Source: Gemmatales bacterium (GTDB lineage: Bacteria; Planctomycetota; Planctomycetia; Gemmatales; Gemmataceae). Taken from it: 64,000 nt of DNA. Every line of letters starts with the position of its first letter. The stretch's first letter is position 1. Where the stretch lies: NCBI GenBank assembly GCA_026004675.1, contig BPJP01000008.1:160611-224610 (forward strand), read 5' to 3'. Shown here piece by piece: positions 9,559 through 18,857 of this stretch. Both the position numbers and the translations under genes were made by a program. The notes below the pieces were generated by a model. That model made no database searches, was not told where the DNA came from, and saw only the letters and a program-made list of their open reading frames with translations.

Positions 9559-11628
9559 CTATTCGCCCATCAACTCCTCAACCAGTCGATCCGTCTTGTA
9601 CAGTTTCTTCAACGCTTCAAGGATGCCGAGTCCGTGAACGGAAATATGGCGAGCCTGGTAATCCGTGTAGACGAAATTACGGACCAAACCATGGCGATTG
9701 CGGTCGAAATTCACGCCAACCAGTTCTCCTCGTCGGTTCAAAACGGGGCTGCCCGAGTTGCCGCCGATCGTATCCGCGGTAGAAACGAAATTAAAGGGAG
9801 TCGACAGATCGAGTCGGCTTTTGCCTTTCAACCAGCGCGAAGGCAGATCGAAAGGCTCCCTGTGGCCATGGGCAGCCGCATGCTCGTACAACCCGGCAAA
9901 GGTCGTAGCGAACGGAATCTTTTTCCCTTCTTCCTCGTAGCCTCGAACGACGCCGAAGGCCAGTCGCAGTGTGAATGTGGCGTCCGGAGCGACTGATTTG
10001 CCCATTGCTTCGAACCGCAGCTCGGCAATCTGGGCGAAGGCCTGGCGTTCTACCTCGTCGACCTCGCTTTCGAACTTCGAGCGCAGCCGCCTTGCAACCG
10101 GATCGACCTGCCGCGCTAACACAATCATGGGATCGTCCGATCTGGAAATGGCGTTTCTTCCGCCGTCCGCCAATTTTTTGCGCACCGCTGGATCGAATAG
10201 TTTGCTGCCATTGACCAGTTCGCTGGCCCGATCGCTGGGAGACTTGCCGGCGTAAACTTTCTGCACGAAATCGTCGCCTCCGCCCATAATCTCCGCGAGA
10301 AAGCTGAGCGAAAGAGAAAGCTTGGCGCGTTCCAGTTCGGCGGGAATGGGAGCTGGCGAAAACAGCCGAAGTTTCAACGATTCGAGATTGGAATCGCGAT
10401 ATTCGCGAAGCCTGTTGGCACTCGGTTTTTCCAGTTCCTCCGCCATTCGCACCAGATGCCTGGCGATGCCGAACAACTCCGAGTAGAAGCCATACCCTCG
10501 TTCGATGAGCAGGTATTCGTTTTCGAATGTGGCAAGAGCCTTTTGTGCCTCGGCGATCCGCTGGTAAGCGTTCTTGAAATTCTTCAGGCTCTTTGAATGT
10601 GCTTGGAGCTTGCTGACCAGGGCTTTCTCCTCGACACGTTTGCGCTTCAGCGTCGCCGGATCGAGCAAGCCGTGGTACATCCCCGTGTAGGCTTTGCGGG
10701 CGTTGGCAGTTCGGTGCAAATCGGTTCGGGCCATGCGGGCCAGATTCGGCCCCCGCTCGGAAAACTGCCGGAGCCTGGCTTCCCGCGCCCGGAGCAAATT
10801 CAACAAGAACGGGAAGGTGTGATCGCGACGGTGGATCAACTTGGGCACTGTTTCGAGCCGGTTGGTCGTGCCGGGATGGCCGCTGACGAACACAAGGTCG
10901 CCTTCCTTGGGTCCTTCTCGGCTCCACTTGAAATAGTGCTTTACCCTGGCCGGTTTGCCATTTTCGTAGGCACGAAAGAAACAAATATCGAGATTGTAGC
11001 GCGGGAATTCGAAGTTGTCGGTATCGCCACCGAAAAAAGCAATACCCTGTTCCGGAGCGAAAACCAAGCGCACATCGGTGTATTTTTTGTACCGGTAAAG
11101 ATGGTAAAGACCGCCTTGGTACAGGGTGACGACATCGCTTCGCAGCCCGGTTTTTTTCAGCGACTCGTTTTCGATTTCAGCCATCATGGCTCTTCGGGCG
11201 GCGAAAGCCTCGGCTGGGGACATGCCCGGTTTGACGGCACTTTTGATTCGATCCGTAACGTCTTCGATCGACATGAGCACGTTCAGCTCGGTCCCCGGAC
11301 AACGTTTCTCGTCTTCAAGAGTCGGCGCATAAAAACCGTCGCGAAGGTAATCGTGGTTTTGATCGCTCAGCTTTTGCAAACAATCGGCACCTATATGGTG
11401 GTTTGTCAGAATCAAGCCGTTGGGAGAAACGAAACTCCCCGACCCGCCGCTGTTAAAGCGCACCGATGCTTTCTGCAAGCGCTGCAGCCAATCCTCGGTC
11501 AATTCGAACTGGTACTTCTTCTTCAGCAATTCTCGTGGCGGATCATTGATCAGCCACATGCCTTCATCGGCATGGCTGGAATGGACAAGCAAAAGATACC
11601 CAAGCGCCAGGACAAATCGTCGGCACAT
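9559..11628 (-). CDS. S46 family dipeptidyl-peptidase, DPP11-like
   Basis: 689 residues from the ATG at 11628; a TTG six codons upstream is an alternative. A signal peptide (FVLALGYLLLVHSSHA) is followed by the S46 N-terminal block GMWLINDPP. Catalytic regions are visible: TNHHIGAD with the catalytic His near residue 77, GGDTDNFEFPRYNLD with the Asp, and GGNSGSPV with the nucleophile at about Ser625. Family members remove dipeptides from peptide N-termini in the periplasm. The residue 18 positions after the Ser is Arg (in VNFDRN); in Porphyromonas DPP11 the equivalent Arg673 (Ser655+18) selects Asp/Glu at P1, whereas DPP7 has Gly. An acidic preference is therefore predicted. It has no operon partner. 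Confidence 0.92.
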   Translation of the reverse strand: MCRRFVLALGYLLLVHSSHADEGMWLINDPPRELLKKKYQFELTEDWLQRLQKASVRFNSGGSGSFVSPNGLILTNHHIGADCLQKLSDQNHDYLRDGFYAPTLEDEKRCPGTELNVLMSIEDVTDRIKSAVKPGMSPAEAFAARRAMMAEIENESLKKTGLRSDVVTLYQGGLYHLYRYKKYTDVRLVFAPEQGIAFFGGDTDNFEFPRYNLDICFFRAYENGKPARVKHYFKWSREGPKEGDLVFVSGHPGTTNRLETVPKLIHRRDHTFPFLLNLLRAREARLRQFSERGPNLARMARTDLHRTANARKAYTGMYHGLLDPATLKRKRVEEKALVSKLQAHSKSLKNFKNAYQRIAEAQKALATFENEYLLIERGYGFYSELFGIARHLVRMAEELEKPSANRLREYRDSNLESLKLRLFSPAPIPAELERAKLSLSLSFLAEIMGGGDDFVQKVYAGKSPSDRASELVNGSKLFDPAVRKKLADGGRNAISRSDDPMIVLARQVDPVARRLRSKFESEVDEVERQAFAQIAELRFEAMGKSVAPDATFTLRLAFGVVRGYEEEGKKIPFATTFAGLYEHAAAHGHREPFDLPSRWLKGKSRLDLSTPFNFVSTADTIGGNSGSPVLNRRGELVGVNFDRNRHGLVRNFVYTDYQARHISVHGLGILEALKKLYKTDRLVEELMGE

Positions 11629-11760
11629 CACGGCGACCCCTCGCAAAAAAGTTGTCGGTTGGGCTTAAGTCTATCGGGGCTTCGCAGGGATCGCAACCAT
11701 TCGACGGTTTCGGCAAATCGGCATGTGAGAAAGGTCACGTCTTCGTAGTAAAATACCCTC

Positions 11761-12879
11761 ATGGAGTGGAAGGAACTGCGTTCGTCGTTTCCAGTAACCG
11801 GAAAGTGGGCTTTTTTCGACCACGCAGCCGTGGCGCCGATCAGCGGTCCAGCCCGTCAGGCCATGATCGAATGGGCCGACGATTTGGCTCAAAACGGCGA
11901 CGTCAACGAACGTCGCTGGCTGGCACGCATCGAGGAAGTCCGGCGGCTGTTCGGCCAGCTTCTCCACACGGAACCGCAAAATATCGCCTTTGTCAAGAAT
12001 ACGACCGAAGGCATCGGCTTCGTGGCCCAGGGCTATCCGTGGCGGCCAGGCGACAACGTCATCACCGCGGCCGAGGAATATCCCTCCAACATCTATCCCT
12101 GGCTCAACCTCGCAAGTCGCGGCGTCGAGGTTCGGCGGATCGAAAGCCGATACAACCGGATCGAGGTGGACGACATTCGCCAGGCAGCGGACGACCGAAC
12201 CCGACTGGTCAGCCTGAGTTTTGTCGAATTTGCCAGCGGTTTTCGAAACAACCTCGATCAGATCGGCGAATGGTGCCGATCGAGAGGTATCCACTTTTTC
12301 GTCGACGCCATCCAGGGATTGGGCGTTCTTCCCTTGGATGTTTCGAGAACGCCGATCGATTTCCTCGCTGCCGACGGACACAAATGGTTGCTTGGGCCAG
12401 AGGGAGCAGGCATCTTTTACATCCGACCGGAATTGCTGGATCTGCTCCATCCGGTCGGCGTCGGTTGGAACAGCGTCGTTGGAGCCCGCGATTTTTCCAA
12501 AATCGATTTTCATCTCAAGCCGCATGCTGGTCGCTGGGAGGGGGGATCGCTCAATGTCGCTGGCATTACTGCCCTTGGCGGCAGCCTGGAACTGCTTCTG
12601 CGGATCGGCACGGACGCCATCGCTCGCCGACTGAAGGAATTGACCGATCTTATTTGCGAAGAAGCCCGGCGGCGGGGCCACACGGTTTTCAGCAGCCGGC
12701 AGGAAAACGAATGGTCTGGGATCGTATCGCTGATTCCGAAAGACGGTGAACCTCGGGCCATTGTCAAACGTTGCTTCGAGAAAAACTTCGTCATCAACCA
12801 CCGCGCCGGGCGCTTACGTCTCAGTCCTCATTGCTACAATACGACGGACGAGATCGTGGCTTTGTTCGAAATCCTCTAG
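11761..12879 (+). CDS. Class V aminotransferase (cysteine desulfurase-like fold)
   Basis: 372 residues, PLP-dependent fold type I. The cofactor lysine is Lys208 in AADGHKWLLGPEG; other marks are FFDHAAVAPI near the N-terminus, NTTEGI (phosphate-binding loop), SFVEFASGFRNN, and VDAIQGLG with the Asp that contacts the PLP ring nitrogen. It lacks the cysteine-bearing loop typical of IscS/SufS, so it is more likely an aminotransferase or lyase of the isopenicillin-N-epimerase-like group than a sulfur donor. The substrate cannot be inferred. coaD begins 15 bases after its stop, so the two are probably co-transcribed. Confidence 0.85.
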   Translation: MEWKELRSSFPVTGKWAFFDHAAVAPISGPARQAMIEWADDLAQNGDVNERRWLARIEEVRRLFGQLLHTEPQNIAFVKNTTEGIGFVAQGYPWRPGDNVITAAEEYPSNIYPWLNLASRGVEVRRIESRYNRIEVDDIRQAADDRTRLVSLSFVEFASGFRNNLDQIGEWCRSRGIHFFVDAIQGLGVLPLDVSRTPIDFLAADGHKWLLGPEGAGIFYIRPELLDLLHPVGVGWNSVVGARDFSKIDFHLKPHAGRWEGGSLNVAGITALGGSLELLLRIGTDAIARRLKELTDLICEEARRRGHTVFSSRQENEWSGIVSLIPKDGEPRAIVKRCFEKNFVINHRAGRLRLSPHCYNTTDEIVALFEIL

Positions 12880-12893
12880 GTTGGGGTGACCAC

Positions 12894-13409
12894 ATGGCCG
12901 GCGACCACCAGCAGCCATTTGCCGTCTACACGGGTATGTTCGATCCGGTGCACCTGGGGCACCTGGATGTGATTCGCCGCGGCAGCCGACTGTTTCCCAA
13001 ACTGGTTGTCGGAGTGGGGACGAACCCGGAAAAAGCGCCTCTGCTGCCGATCGAGCAACGAGTGGCATTGGTGCGCGAAACCACCCGGGATTGTCCCAAT
13101 GTCGAGGTGCAGGCCTTTTCCAACCTGGCGGTCCAGTTCGTACGTGATGTTGGTGCCCGCATCATGCTGCGCGGCCTACGAACGCTAAGCGATATGGAAT
13201 ATGAATTCACCATGTCATTAACCAACCTGGCTCTCGACCCGGGCATCGAAACCGTATTTTTGATGGCCAAGGAAGAGTATTCGCATGTCAGCAGCACCTT
13301 GATCAAACAAATTGCTTCCTTTGGTGGGGACCTGAGCAAATTCGTGCCGCCGCCTGTTCGGGATGCCTTGATCGCGCGGTTCAAGAAAGAAAAAGCCGCG
13401 GGTTCCTAG
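12894..13409 (+). CDS. coaD: Phosphopantetheine adenylyltransferase
   Basis: 171 residues from ATG 12894 (GGGGTG ribosome site). It catalyses ATP + 4'-phosphopantetheine to dephospho-CoA, the penultimate step of coenzyme A synthesis. The nucleotidyltransferase signature YTGMFDPVHLGHLD (residues 12-25), the LRGLRTLSDMEYE block and the C-terminal SSTLIKQIASFGGDLSKFVPP are all canonical. Length is normal (about 160). An in-frame upstream extension to 12771 lies within the aminotransferase gene and is not used. Confidence 0.96.
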   Translation: MAGDHQQPFAVYTGMFDPVHLGHLDVIRRGSRLFPKLVVGVGTNPEKAPLLPIEQRVALVRETTRDCPNVEVQAFSNLAVQFVRDVGARIMLRGLRTLSDMEYEFTMSLTNLALDPGIETVFLMAKEEYSHVSSTLIKQIASFGGDLSKFVPPPVRDALIARFKKEKAAGS

Positions 13410-13433
13410 CCGACGAGGACCAGCGGCTTTTTA
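13390..13433. terminator. Bidirectional terminator between coaD and the convergent secreted-protein gene
   Basis: AAAAAGCCGC (about 13390-13399) and GCGGCTTTTT (about 13423-13432) form a stem with A- and T-runs on both sides. The arm overlaps the last codons of coaD. It can serve coaD on the plus strand and the gene at 13459-15087 on the minus strand. Confidence 0.7.
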
Positions 13434-13458
13434 CCGACCACGATTCGATGACGTTTGC

Positions 13459-15087
13459 TTAGCGGCGGCCAGCAAACGGGTCGATTTTTTTGTTGGCCAG
13501 CTCAGCGAAAAACTTGACTACTGGCGTTTTGATACTTGCTCGGGCCTTCAAACTGTTGCCGCCGCCGACTTCCACGCGAATCAGATCATCGCCACTGGCA
13601 ACAAACGACCGCTTCGCCAAAGCTTCGATCTGTTTTCGGGCTTCGGGATTCATCGACGGTACCAGCTTGCGGATCGACAGATCGAATCGAAACAGCGGCG
13701 CCGTCACCGGTTTCGACTTCAATGCTCGTTTGATCCGGGCCAGCCCATCCGGCCCGCCCGACAACCAGATCACGTCTTCCTGCAATGCCAGGTAAATCGG
13801 ATTGTCTCCCAGAACCTGGCGAGTGGGGGCGTCAAAGCGCTTGTGCGCATCCAACCGGTGGATGCCCACGCCCTCCGCTTTAACAGCATCGAAATGAATC
13901 ATTTTCTGTTCGCGTTCTGGCAACACCTTGACCAATTCACGGAAGACGGCGTCGAGAGCGTTTCCGTTTTTCACCTTCACACCACCCAAAAACGTGTATT
14001 GGTCCTTTTTTGTGGGACCATCGACACGGAAACCGAGATCCAGTTCCGCGGCCTTTAGCGACGGTGCCAAAGCATCGAAGAGCTTTTTCCCCAACTCGCG
14101 TTTCTTTTCGTCCTTGCTTCGTTCGAGCGTTTTGCTGATGTCTTCGTCGATAGCCGGCGCCAACGCCTGCCGAACAGCCTCGGGAAGTGTCACGTGGAGC
14201 AGGAAAGTCATGGCGCTTTGGCCGGTGGCAATCTCCGACAAACGGGTTTTGCTTTCTCCCAAGGCGCCGATCGACGACGATAAATCGGAACCGTCTTTGC
14301 CGCTAAGGCTCAGCTCCGCGACCATTTCTTCTTTGGCGGTATCGACATCGATCCGCAGGGCGACTCGTTGCCCATCACGAATGACGCTGGCGAGGATTCG
14401 CGCCGTTTCGTCGATCGTTTTGAGCCGAAGTCGATGCTCCGCCTCGCTTTCGCCAGGCCGCCGCTCGCCTTTTTCCGACGCTACGTACTGCTCCATCTGT
14501 TCGATGGCGATCTTCTTGAAATCTTCAGGCACCTGGTCGAGATTCCAGCTGGCGGAAAGAAGACTGCCGTCGCTGGCATCGAAGACTTTTTTCGGATCGA
14601 TCAGGTTTTTCTTCGCCAAGGCATCCTTGTCCGGCGCGGTGGCGTAGACATAGCCGTTCGCAAACCGGAAATAGATGGCGACAGGCAGCGGATCGGGCTG
14701 AATGGAATAGAAGCCGTCGTCTTGTTTCTTGACTACCTGCCCCAGACTGGCCAGCAATTCGAGGAAGGCTTTCTCGTCTTTGATTGGCACAAGCAGGATG
14801 TTGGCCGACTTTTCGATTTCCGTGGCAATGATGGAGTAGGCTCCCATGGGTCGGTCGACGTCGATTCCGCCCAACCCGGTCTTTTCCTGCATCATTACTT
14901 TAACGAGTGCCTCGGCCTGTTTACCCTCTTCGCTGCGGCCAACAAGGTCGGCGAGAAAGCGAAGGTCTTTGAGGACGCGATTGACCGACGCCAGTTTGAC
15001 CACCGCAGTCGGCGCTTCGGCTGCCGCGACGAGCGGCGCCCAGCCGAAACACAACGCCACCGTCGCCATCAACATCGTGCGTTTCAT
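13459..15087 (-). CDS. Secreted protein of unknown function
   Basis: 542 residues starting MKRTMLMATVALCFGWAP, a clear signal peptide ending in AAAEA; GGGAGAAATAC precedes the ATG. The mature part alternates charged helices and strands, with phrases such as VPIKDEKAFLELLASLGQVVK, FYSIQPDPLPVAIYFRFANGYVYATAPDKDAL and LSGGPDGLARIKRALKS that suggest repeated DUF3352-like substrate-binding units seen in planctomycete secreted proteins. There are no catalytic motifs and few cysteines. I do not assign a function. It is a single gene, convergent with coaD. Confidence 0.75.
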   Translation of the reverse strand: MKRTMLMATVALCFGWAPLVAAAEAPTAVVKLASVNRVLKDLRFLADLVGRSEEGKQAEALVKVMMQEKTGLGGIDVDRPMGAYSIIATEIEKSANILLVPIKDEKAFLELLASLGQVVKKQDDGFYSIQPDPLPVAIYFRFANGYVYATAPDKDALAKKNLIDPKKVFDASDGSLLSASWNLDQVPEDFKKIAIEQMEQYVASEKGERRPGESEAEHRLRLKTIDETARILASVIRDGQRVALRIDVDTAKEEMVAELSLSGKDGSDLSSSIGALGESKTRLSEIATGQSAMTFLLHVTLPEAVRQALAPAIDEDISKTLERSKDEKKRELGKKLFDALAPSLKAAELDLGFRVDGPTKKDQYTFLGGVKVKNGNALDAVFRELVKVLPEREQKMIHFDAVKAEGVGIHRLDAHKRFDAPTRQVLGDNPIYLALQEDVIWLSGGPDGLARIKRALKSKPVTAPLFRFDLSIRKLVPSMNPEARKQIEALAKRSFVASGDDLIRVEVGGGNSLKARASIKTPVVKFFAELANKKIDPFAGRR

Positions 15088-15400
15088 GTATTTCTCCCTT
15101 GAATATCGTCCCGTTCGGGGAAATGGCGGTTTCTTCAGGTCGGGTTTCCCTTTACCACAAATCCCACTCGCCCTGGTCTGTTTTTGTTGCGTTCAGCAGA
15201 AATACCCACTATCCTCGCTTCAAGTGTCATCCAGTGCGGAAATTGGCAACTTTCCTGCCTCGAGTGCTGTTCCCCGAATCGACCATGCGGTTTCGGCGAA
15301 ACGAAACAAGATAATTGGCAAGAGAATCTGCTCGGGGTCCGTGCACCATAGTCCGGGTGAGTTTAACCAAAATCCAGGTCGAAAAAAAGGAGACTATCCC
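15088..15400. other. 313-base gene-free stretch between divergent genes
   Basis: The region carries the divergent start regions of the secreted protein (minus) and the DUF6807 gene (plus). I see no convincing promoter hexamers, operator palindrome, riboswitch or small ORF with a ribosome site, apart from the AAAAAAAGGAGA ribosome site at about 15384-15395 serving the plus-strand gene. Confidence 0.5.
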
Positions 15401-16351
15401 ATGTTCCGATACCTGTGCTGGGCATCCGCTTCGCTGCTTTTGGCCCTGCCTGTCGAAGCGCAACAGGTGTCCATCGAGGTCAAAAAAGAGTCCGTTGATT
15501 TTCTGATCGATGGCAAGCTTGCTGCCCGCTATAACAAGGGGCCGAACGTGGCCAAGCCGTATTTCTGGCCGGTCTATGCCCCGAACGGTGAACCGATCAC
15601 GCGTGGCTGGCCCATGATCCAACCTGAAGATGGCGGGTCCACCGACCACATCCATCAGAAATCACTTTGGTTCTGCCACGGCGAAGTCATTTACGGCGGC
15701 AAGAAAGTCGATTTCTGGTCCGAGCATAAGGGGCATGGCAAGATCGTGTGCACCAAAGTCGCCGAACCTGTCAGCGACAAAAACCATGCCTATGTCGCCA
15801 CGCAGAACGAATGGCGTACCAGCGACGGCAAAAAGATACTCGACGAAACCCGAACCATCCATCTCTTTGCATTCGGCAAGCATCGCCTGCTGGTTTTCGA
15901 TATCGACCTCTATGCCAACGACGGCGACATCACTTTCGGCGACACCAAGGAAGGTTCCTTCGGCGTTCGCGTCAACGACCGGATTCGCGAAGTCAAAGGC
16001 GGCAAAATCGAAAACGCTCTAGGCAAGACCACGGCCAAAGCGTGCTGGGGGAGAAAAGCCGACTGGTGCGATTACTCTGGTCGCCTTGGAGACGACACGG
16101 TTGGGGTGGCGATTTTCGACCACCCGAAAAATCCCGCCCGTGCTTGTTTCCACGTCCGCAACTACGGCTTGATGGCTGCCAATCCTTTTGGAAGGAAAGC
16201 CTTCCCCGACACCAACAAAGATACCAAGCTGGTGATGCTTCCCAACGGCAAGCATCTGCGTTTTCGCTATGGTGTGCTGATCCATCCAGGTGACGCAAAA
16301 GAGGGAAAAGTTGCCGCTTTCTACAAAAAGTTCCTGGACTTGACCAAATAA
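15401..16351 (+). CDS. DUF6807 (PmoA-like) secreted protein
   Basis: 316 residues from the ATG after AAAAAAAGGAGACTATCCC; longer in-frame starts upstream lie in non-coding DNA. A signal peptide (YLCWASASLLLALPVEAQ) leads into the family core: PYFWPVYAPNGEPITRGWPM, a DHIHQKSLWFCHG histidine cluster, and HGKIVC. The family was named for a weak similarity to a methane-oxygenase subunit but is soluble and occurs in planctomycetes beside oxidoreductases and sugar-acting genes; a role in carbohydrate breakdown is suspected, not shown. The conserved histidines suggest a metal or catalytic centre. It is monocistronic here. Confidence 0.85.
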   Translation: MFRYLCWASASLLLALPVEAQQVSIEVKKESVDFLIDGKLAARYNKGPNVAKPYFWPVYAPNGEPITRGWPMIQPEDGGSTDHIHQKSLWFCHGEVIYGGKKVDFWSEHKGHGKIVCTKVAEPVSDKNHAYVATQNEWRTSDGKKILDETRTIHLFAFGKHRLLVFDIDLYANDGDITFGDTKEGSFGVRVNDRIREVKGGKIENALGKTTAKACWGRKADWCDYSGRLGDDTVGVAIFDHPKNPARACFHVRNYGLMAANPFGRKAFPDTNKDTKLVMLPNGKHLRFRYGVLIHPGDAKEGKVAAFYKKFLDLTK

Positions 16352-16449
16352 GCGTGGCCAACATCGTTCTCCCTCGTCCTCTGGGCAATCCGGGCGGGGG
16401 AGAACCTGTTTTCCACCAAAACGAACAGTGCCTTATTGGGAAATCCTTT

Positions 16450-17139
16450 TCATGACGGCCAGGCGAAAGTGCCACGTTCGTGGAAACGTGCCGCGTCGAG
16501 TATCTGTTTGAGCAGCCGCAATGCTTGCAAACGCGATGCTGGCCGAACTCCCAACGCATTCATCTTCTTCAAGTCCAACGCCACCCAGCGCTTGCTTTCC
16601 TGCCGAAACACATACGCCTCCCACGACTCGGACTGTTCCATGAATGCGGGGGAAATGTACAGGCAACGGCCATCTTCATAAACGTAAAGAAAGCCCTCGG
16701 CGCTGCCATCCGCCAGGATCCTGGCGACTTCGGCAATGTCCTCCCGCGATGGTTTTTTGACGAAGAAGGGATGATCGACAATCGGCGCTTCGTGATCGAC
16801 AAAGTAAAATGCATAGATCAGCCAGCCCGCAAACGCAAGCCCACTCAATAAGACTCCTGAGACGAGAATAACGAGGAAGGGACGCCAGGGAAAACGCAGG
16901 CGCCAGCGCCGGCCCGATCGGGTTTGGTGTTGTTGTTGCTTGGCGTCGGCATCCTTGGCGATGATGTCGAAAAAGTCGAATGCCTGATTCGGCGCTTGGA
17001 CCGGCTTGGCGAGAGACTTCGACCTGGCAGCGGGGACGCGAACCGTGCCAGCACATTTGGGGCAACGCACGGTGGTATCTGGTTTGGCCTCGGGCGAGTG
17101 GATCGTCGTGCCGCAAAAAGGACAGGCGAATGAAACCAT
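16450..17139 (-). CDS. Zinc-ribbon membrane protein
   Basis: 229 residues from ATG 17139. Residues 1-35 form a zinc ribbon (CPFCGTTI ... RCPKCAGTVRVP) of the MJ0042/planctomycete type. A linker with QQQHQ follows, then one transmembrane helix at about residues 88-112 (FLVILVSGVLLSGLAFAGW), and a C-terminal domain of about 110 residues with YVYEDGRCLYISPAF. The arrangement puts the ribbon in the cytoplasm and the C-terminal domain outside. No enzymatic motif is seen. It is followed (on the minus strand) by nothing obvious, and is preceded by the oxidoreductase unit with its own terminator. Confidence 0.75.
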   Translation of the reverse strand: MVSFACPFCGTTIHSPEAKPDTTVRCPKCAGTVRVPAARSKSLAKPVQAPNQAFDFFDIIAKDADAKQQQHQTRSGRRWRLRFPWRPFLVILVSGVLLSGLAFAGWLIYAFYFVDHEAPIVDHPFFVKKPSREDIAEVARILADGSAEGFLYVYEDGRCLYISPAFMEQSESWEAYVFRQESKRWVALDLKKMNALGVRPASRLQALRLLKQILDAARFHERGTFAWPS

Positions 17140-17150
17140 GAGGCACTCCG

Positions 17151-17180
17151 AAAAAAAAGGCGGCCCGAAATGAGCCGCCC
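17151..17180 (-). terminator. Intrinsic terminator of the oxidoreductase gene
   Basis: Read on the minus strand, GGGCGGC and GCCGCC form a stem around a short TCATTTCGG loop and are followed by eight T. It lies 21 bases beyond the stop codon of the gene at 17202-18560. Confidence 0.85.
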
Positions 17181-17201
17181 TCACCGTCAGCTTGCATCCG
17201 T

Positions 17202-18560
17202 CTAAAGCGACCAGCCTTTGCGGTACGGCCGTTTGATGTATTGGGCGACTTCCGGCACGTCGGGCGACTTGAGATTCGGCCCATCCCATTGGAACCTCTT
17301 GCCGACGCGCATCGCGACGTTCCCGAGAAGAATGGCTTCGGTAAGCAGGCTGGCATAATCGAAATTGGACATGGCGATGTGGGGTTTGTTGTTCTTGATC
17401 GCTTCAACCCATTCCCGTTTCATGCCCAAATCGCCGCCGCCGTTTCGTGGCAAGGATTCGGGAATCTTGCTCAGGTCGACGTCTTTGAACTTTTCTTCCG
17501 GCAGCAACACATACGATCCGCCGTAATCGTTCGGCGAATACAGTACGCCTTTTTCGCCGACGAGCAACGAACCACTCCCGGGCGGCTTCTTGCCATAAAA
17601 ATACTTCGCCGGTGGCAGGTTTTTCTCGCCGTTCTTTCTACCTTCGTACCAGTAAAACTTGACGGGAGGCATGTCGCCACGCGAGGGGAATTCAAGAGTA
17701 ACTGTCGCCCAGCCTGGGTAGGTCTCCGGATTCAGCGGCTCATTCTCGGCGGAAACCGCGATCGGGTATTCCAGCTTGAGGGCCATAAACGCCATGTTGG
17801 CCGTATGGCATCCCATGTCCCCCAACGCCCCGGTACCGAAATCCCACCAGCCACGCCATTTGAACGGATGGTAGGCATTGCTGTAGGGACGCATCGGGGC
17901 CGGTCCGATCCACTCGTCCCAGTGGACATGCTTGGGCACGGGAGAAGGTTTGGGACGCGAACGAATTTGCGGCGATTGTGGCCAGACCGGGCGGTTCGTC
18001 CAAACATGCACCTCGTGCACCGGACCAATGACACCTCCTCGAATCAATTCGACGGCGCGGCGAAGACCGTTGTGAGCCGTTCCTTGGTTTCCCATCTGCG
18101 TACAGACTTTGTTCTGCCGTGCGACCTCCCGCATCATTCGCGCTTCGAATACGGAATGCGTCAGGGGTTTCTGGCAATACACATGTTTGCCCATTTTCAT
18201 CGCCATGATGCTGGCGACCGCATGAGTGTGATCGGGCGTGCTCACGGTCACGGCGTCGATCTTCTTCCCCAACTTGTCCAGCATCTCGCGGAAATCGTTA
18301 AACTTCTGGGCATTGGGAAACTTTTTGGCCTTGGCTTCGAGACGTTGGTCATCGATGTCGCAAATGGCGACCACGTCTCCCAGACTCCCCGCCTGATCGA
18401 TGTCGCTCGAACCTTTGCCACCGACACCGATGCCGGCGAAACTCAGTTTTTCCAGAGCGGATCGACTTTCGGAAGGAGTTAATCCCGCCGCCACCCAAAA
18501 ACCGACACCGGCTGCGGCTGTCTGTTGCAAAAACTCACGGCGCGTTCTTTTCTGGCCCAT
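17202..18560 (-). CDS. Gfo/Idh/MocA family oxidoreductase, Tat-exported
   Basis: 452 residues from the ATG after AGGAGAGAACGAC. A Tat signal (KRTRREFLQQTAAAGVGFWV) is followed by a Rossmann fold with FAGIGVGGKGSSDI, VAICDIDDQR and STPDHTHAV. The EKP-type signature appears as YCQKPLTHS (the Lys is the likely catalytic residue). The C-terminal dehydrogenase domain has WWDFGTGALGDMGCH and ends KRPYRKGWSL, the usual planctomycete pattern. Members oxidise or epimerise sugars with NAD(P); for exported forms the cofactor is folded in before export. The substrate is unknown. It is similar in kind to the gene at 35826-37150. Confidence 0.9.
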   Translation of the reverse strand: MGQKRTRREFLQQTAAAGVGFWVAAGLTPSESRSALEKLSFAGIGVGGKGSSDIDQAGSLGDVVAICDIDDQRLEAKAKKFPNAQKFNDFREMLDKLGKKIDAVTVSTPDHTHAVASIMAMKMGKHVYCQKPLTHSVFEARMMREVARQNKVCTQMGNQGTAHNGLRRAVELIRGGVIGPVHEVHVWTNRPVWPQSPQIRSRPKPSPVPKHVHWDEWIGPAPMRPYSNAYHPFKWRGWWDFGTGALGDMGCHTANMAFMALKLEYPIAVSAENEPLNPETYPGWATVTLEFPSRGDMPPVKFYWYEGRKNGEKNLPPAKYFYGKKPPGSGSLLVGEKGVLYSPNDYGGSYVLLPEEKFKDVDLSKIPESLPRNGGGDLGMKREWVEAIKNNKPHIAMSNFDYASLLTEAILLGNVAMRVGKRFQWDGPNLKSPDVPEVAQYIKRPYRKGWSL

Positions 18561-18857
18561 GTCGTTCTCTCCTTTGCTAGCGCAAGAATTAGCTTGTCGG
18601 AATCTTAACATGGTCCAGCTGCCCCGGCAAGCGGCCACTTGCCACTTCGGCGTTCGCTGCGAAGCAGGTATTTTCTTGTCCTATCTAAACTCTCATCCCA
18701 TTCGATGGCAAGTTTGACAGCGGTGAGCCTGGCGCTGAAAATGACGAAGTTACCAGGAAATTTTGCTTCCAAGTTCGCGCGAACCGGGGAATCGGTTTGG
18801 CCACGGGCCAATCTGAAGGCAAGAATCTGGAGAACGTGAAACAGCGAGGTATGCATC

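Noticed and set aside
9791..10984. A 397-codon open frame on the minus strand
   Set aside because: It is a shifted frame of the S46 peptidase gene on the same strand; its composition (Arg, Gly and Gln rich) is that of a shadow frame.
10597..12749. Long plus-strand frames at 10597-11748 and 11652-12749
   Set aside because: The first is antisense to the S46 gene. The second is a shifted frame of the class V aminotransferase.
17241..18482. A 413-codon open frame on the plus strand
   Set aside because: It is antisense to the Gfo/Idh/MocA gene, has no ribosome site and arises from GC-rich codon use.
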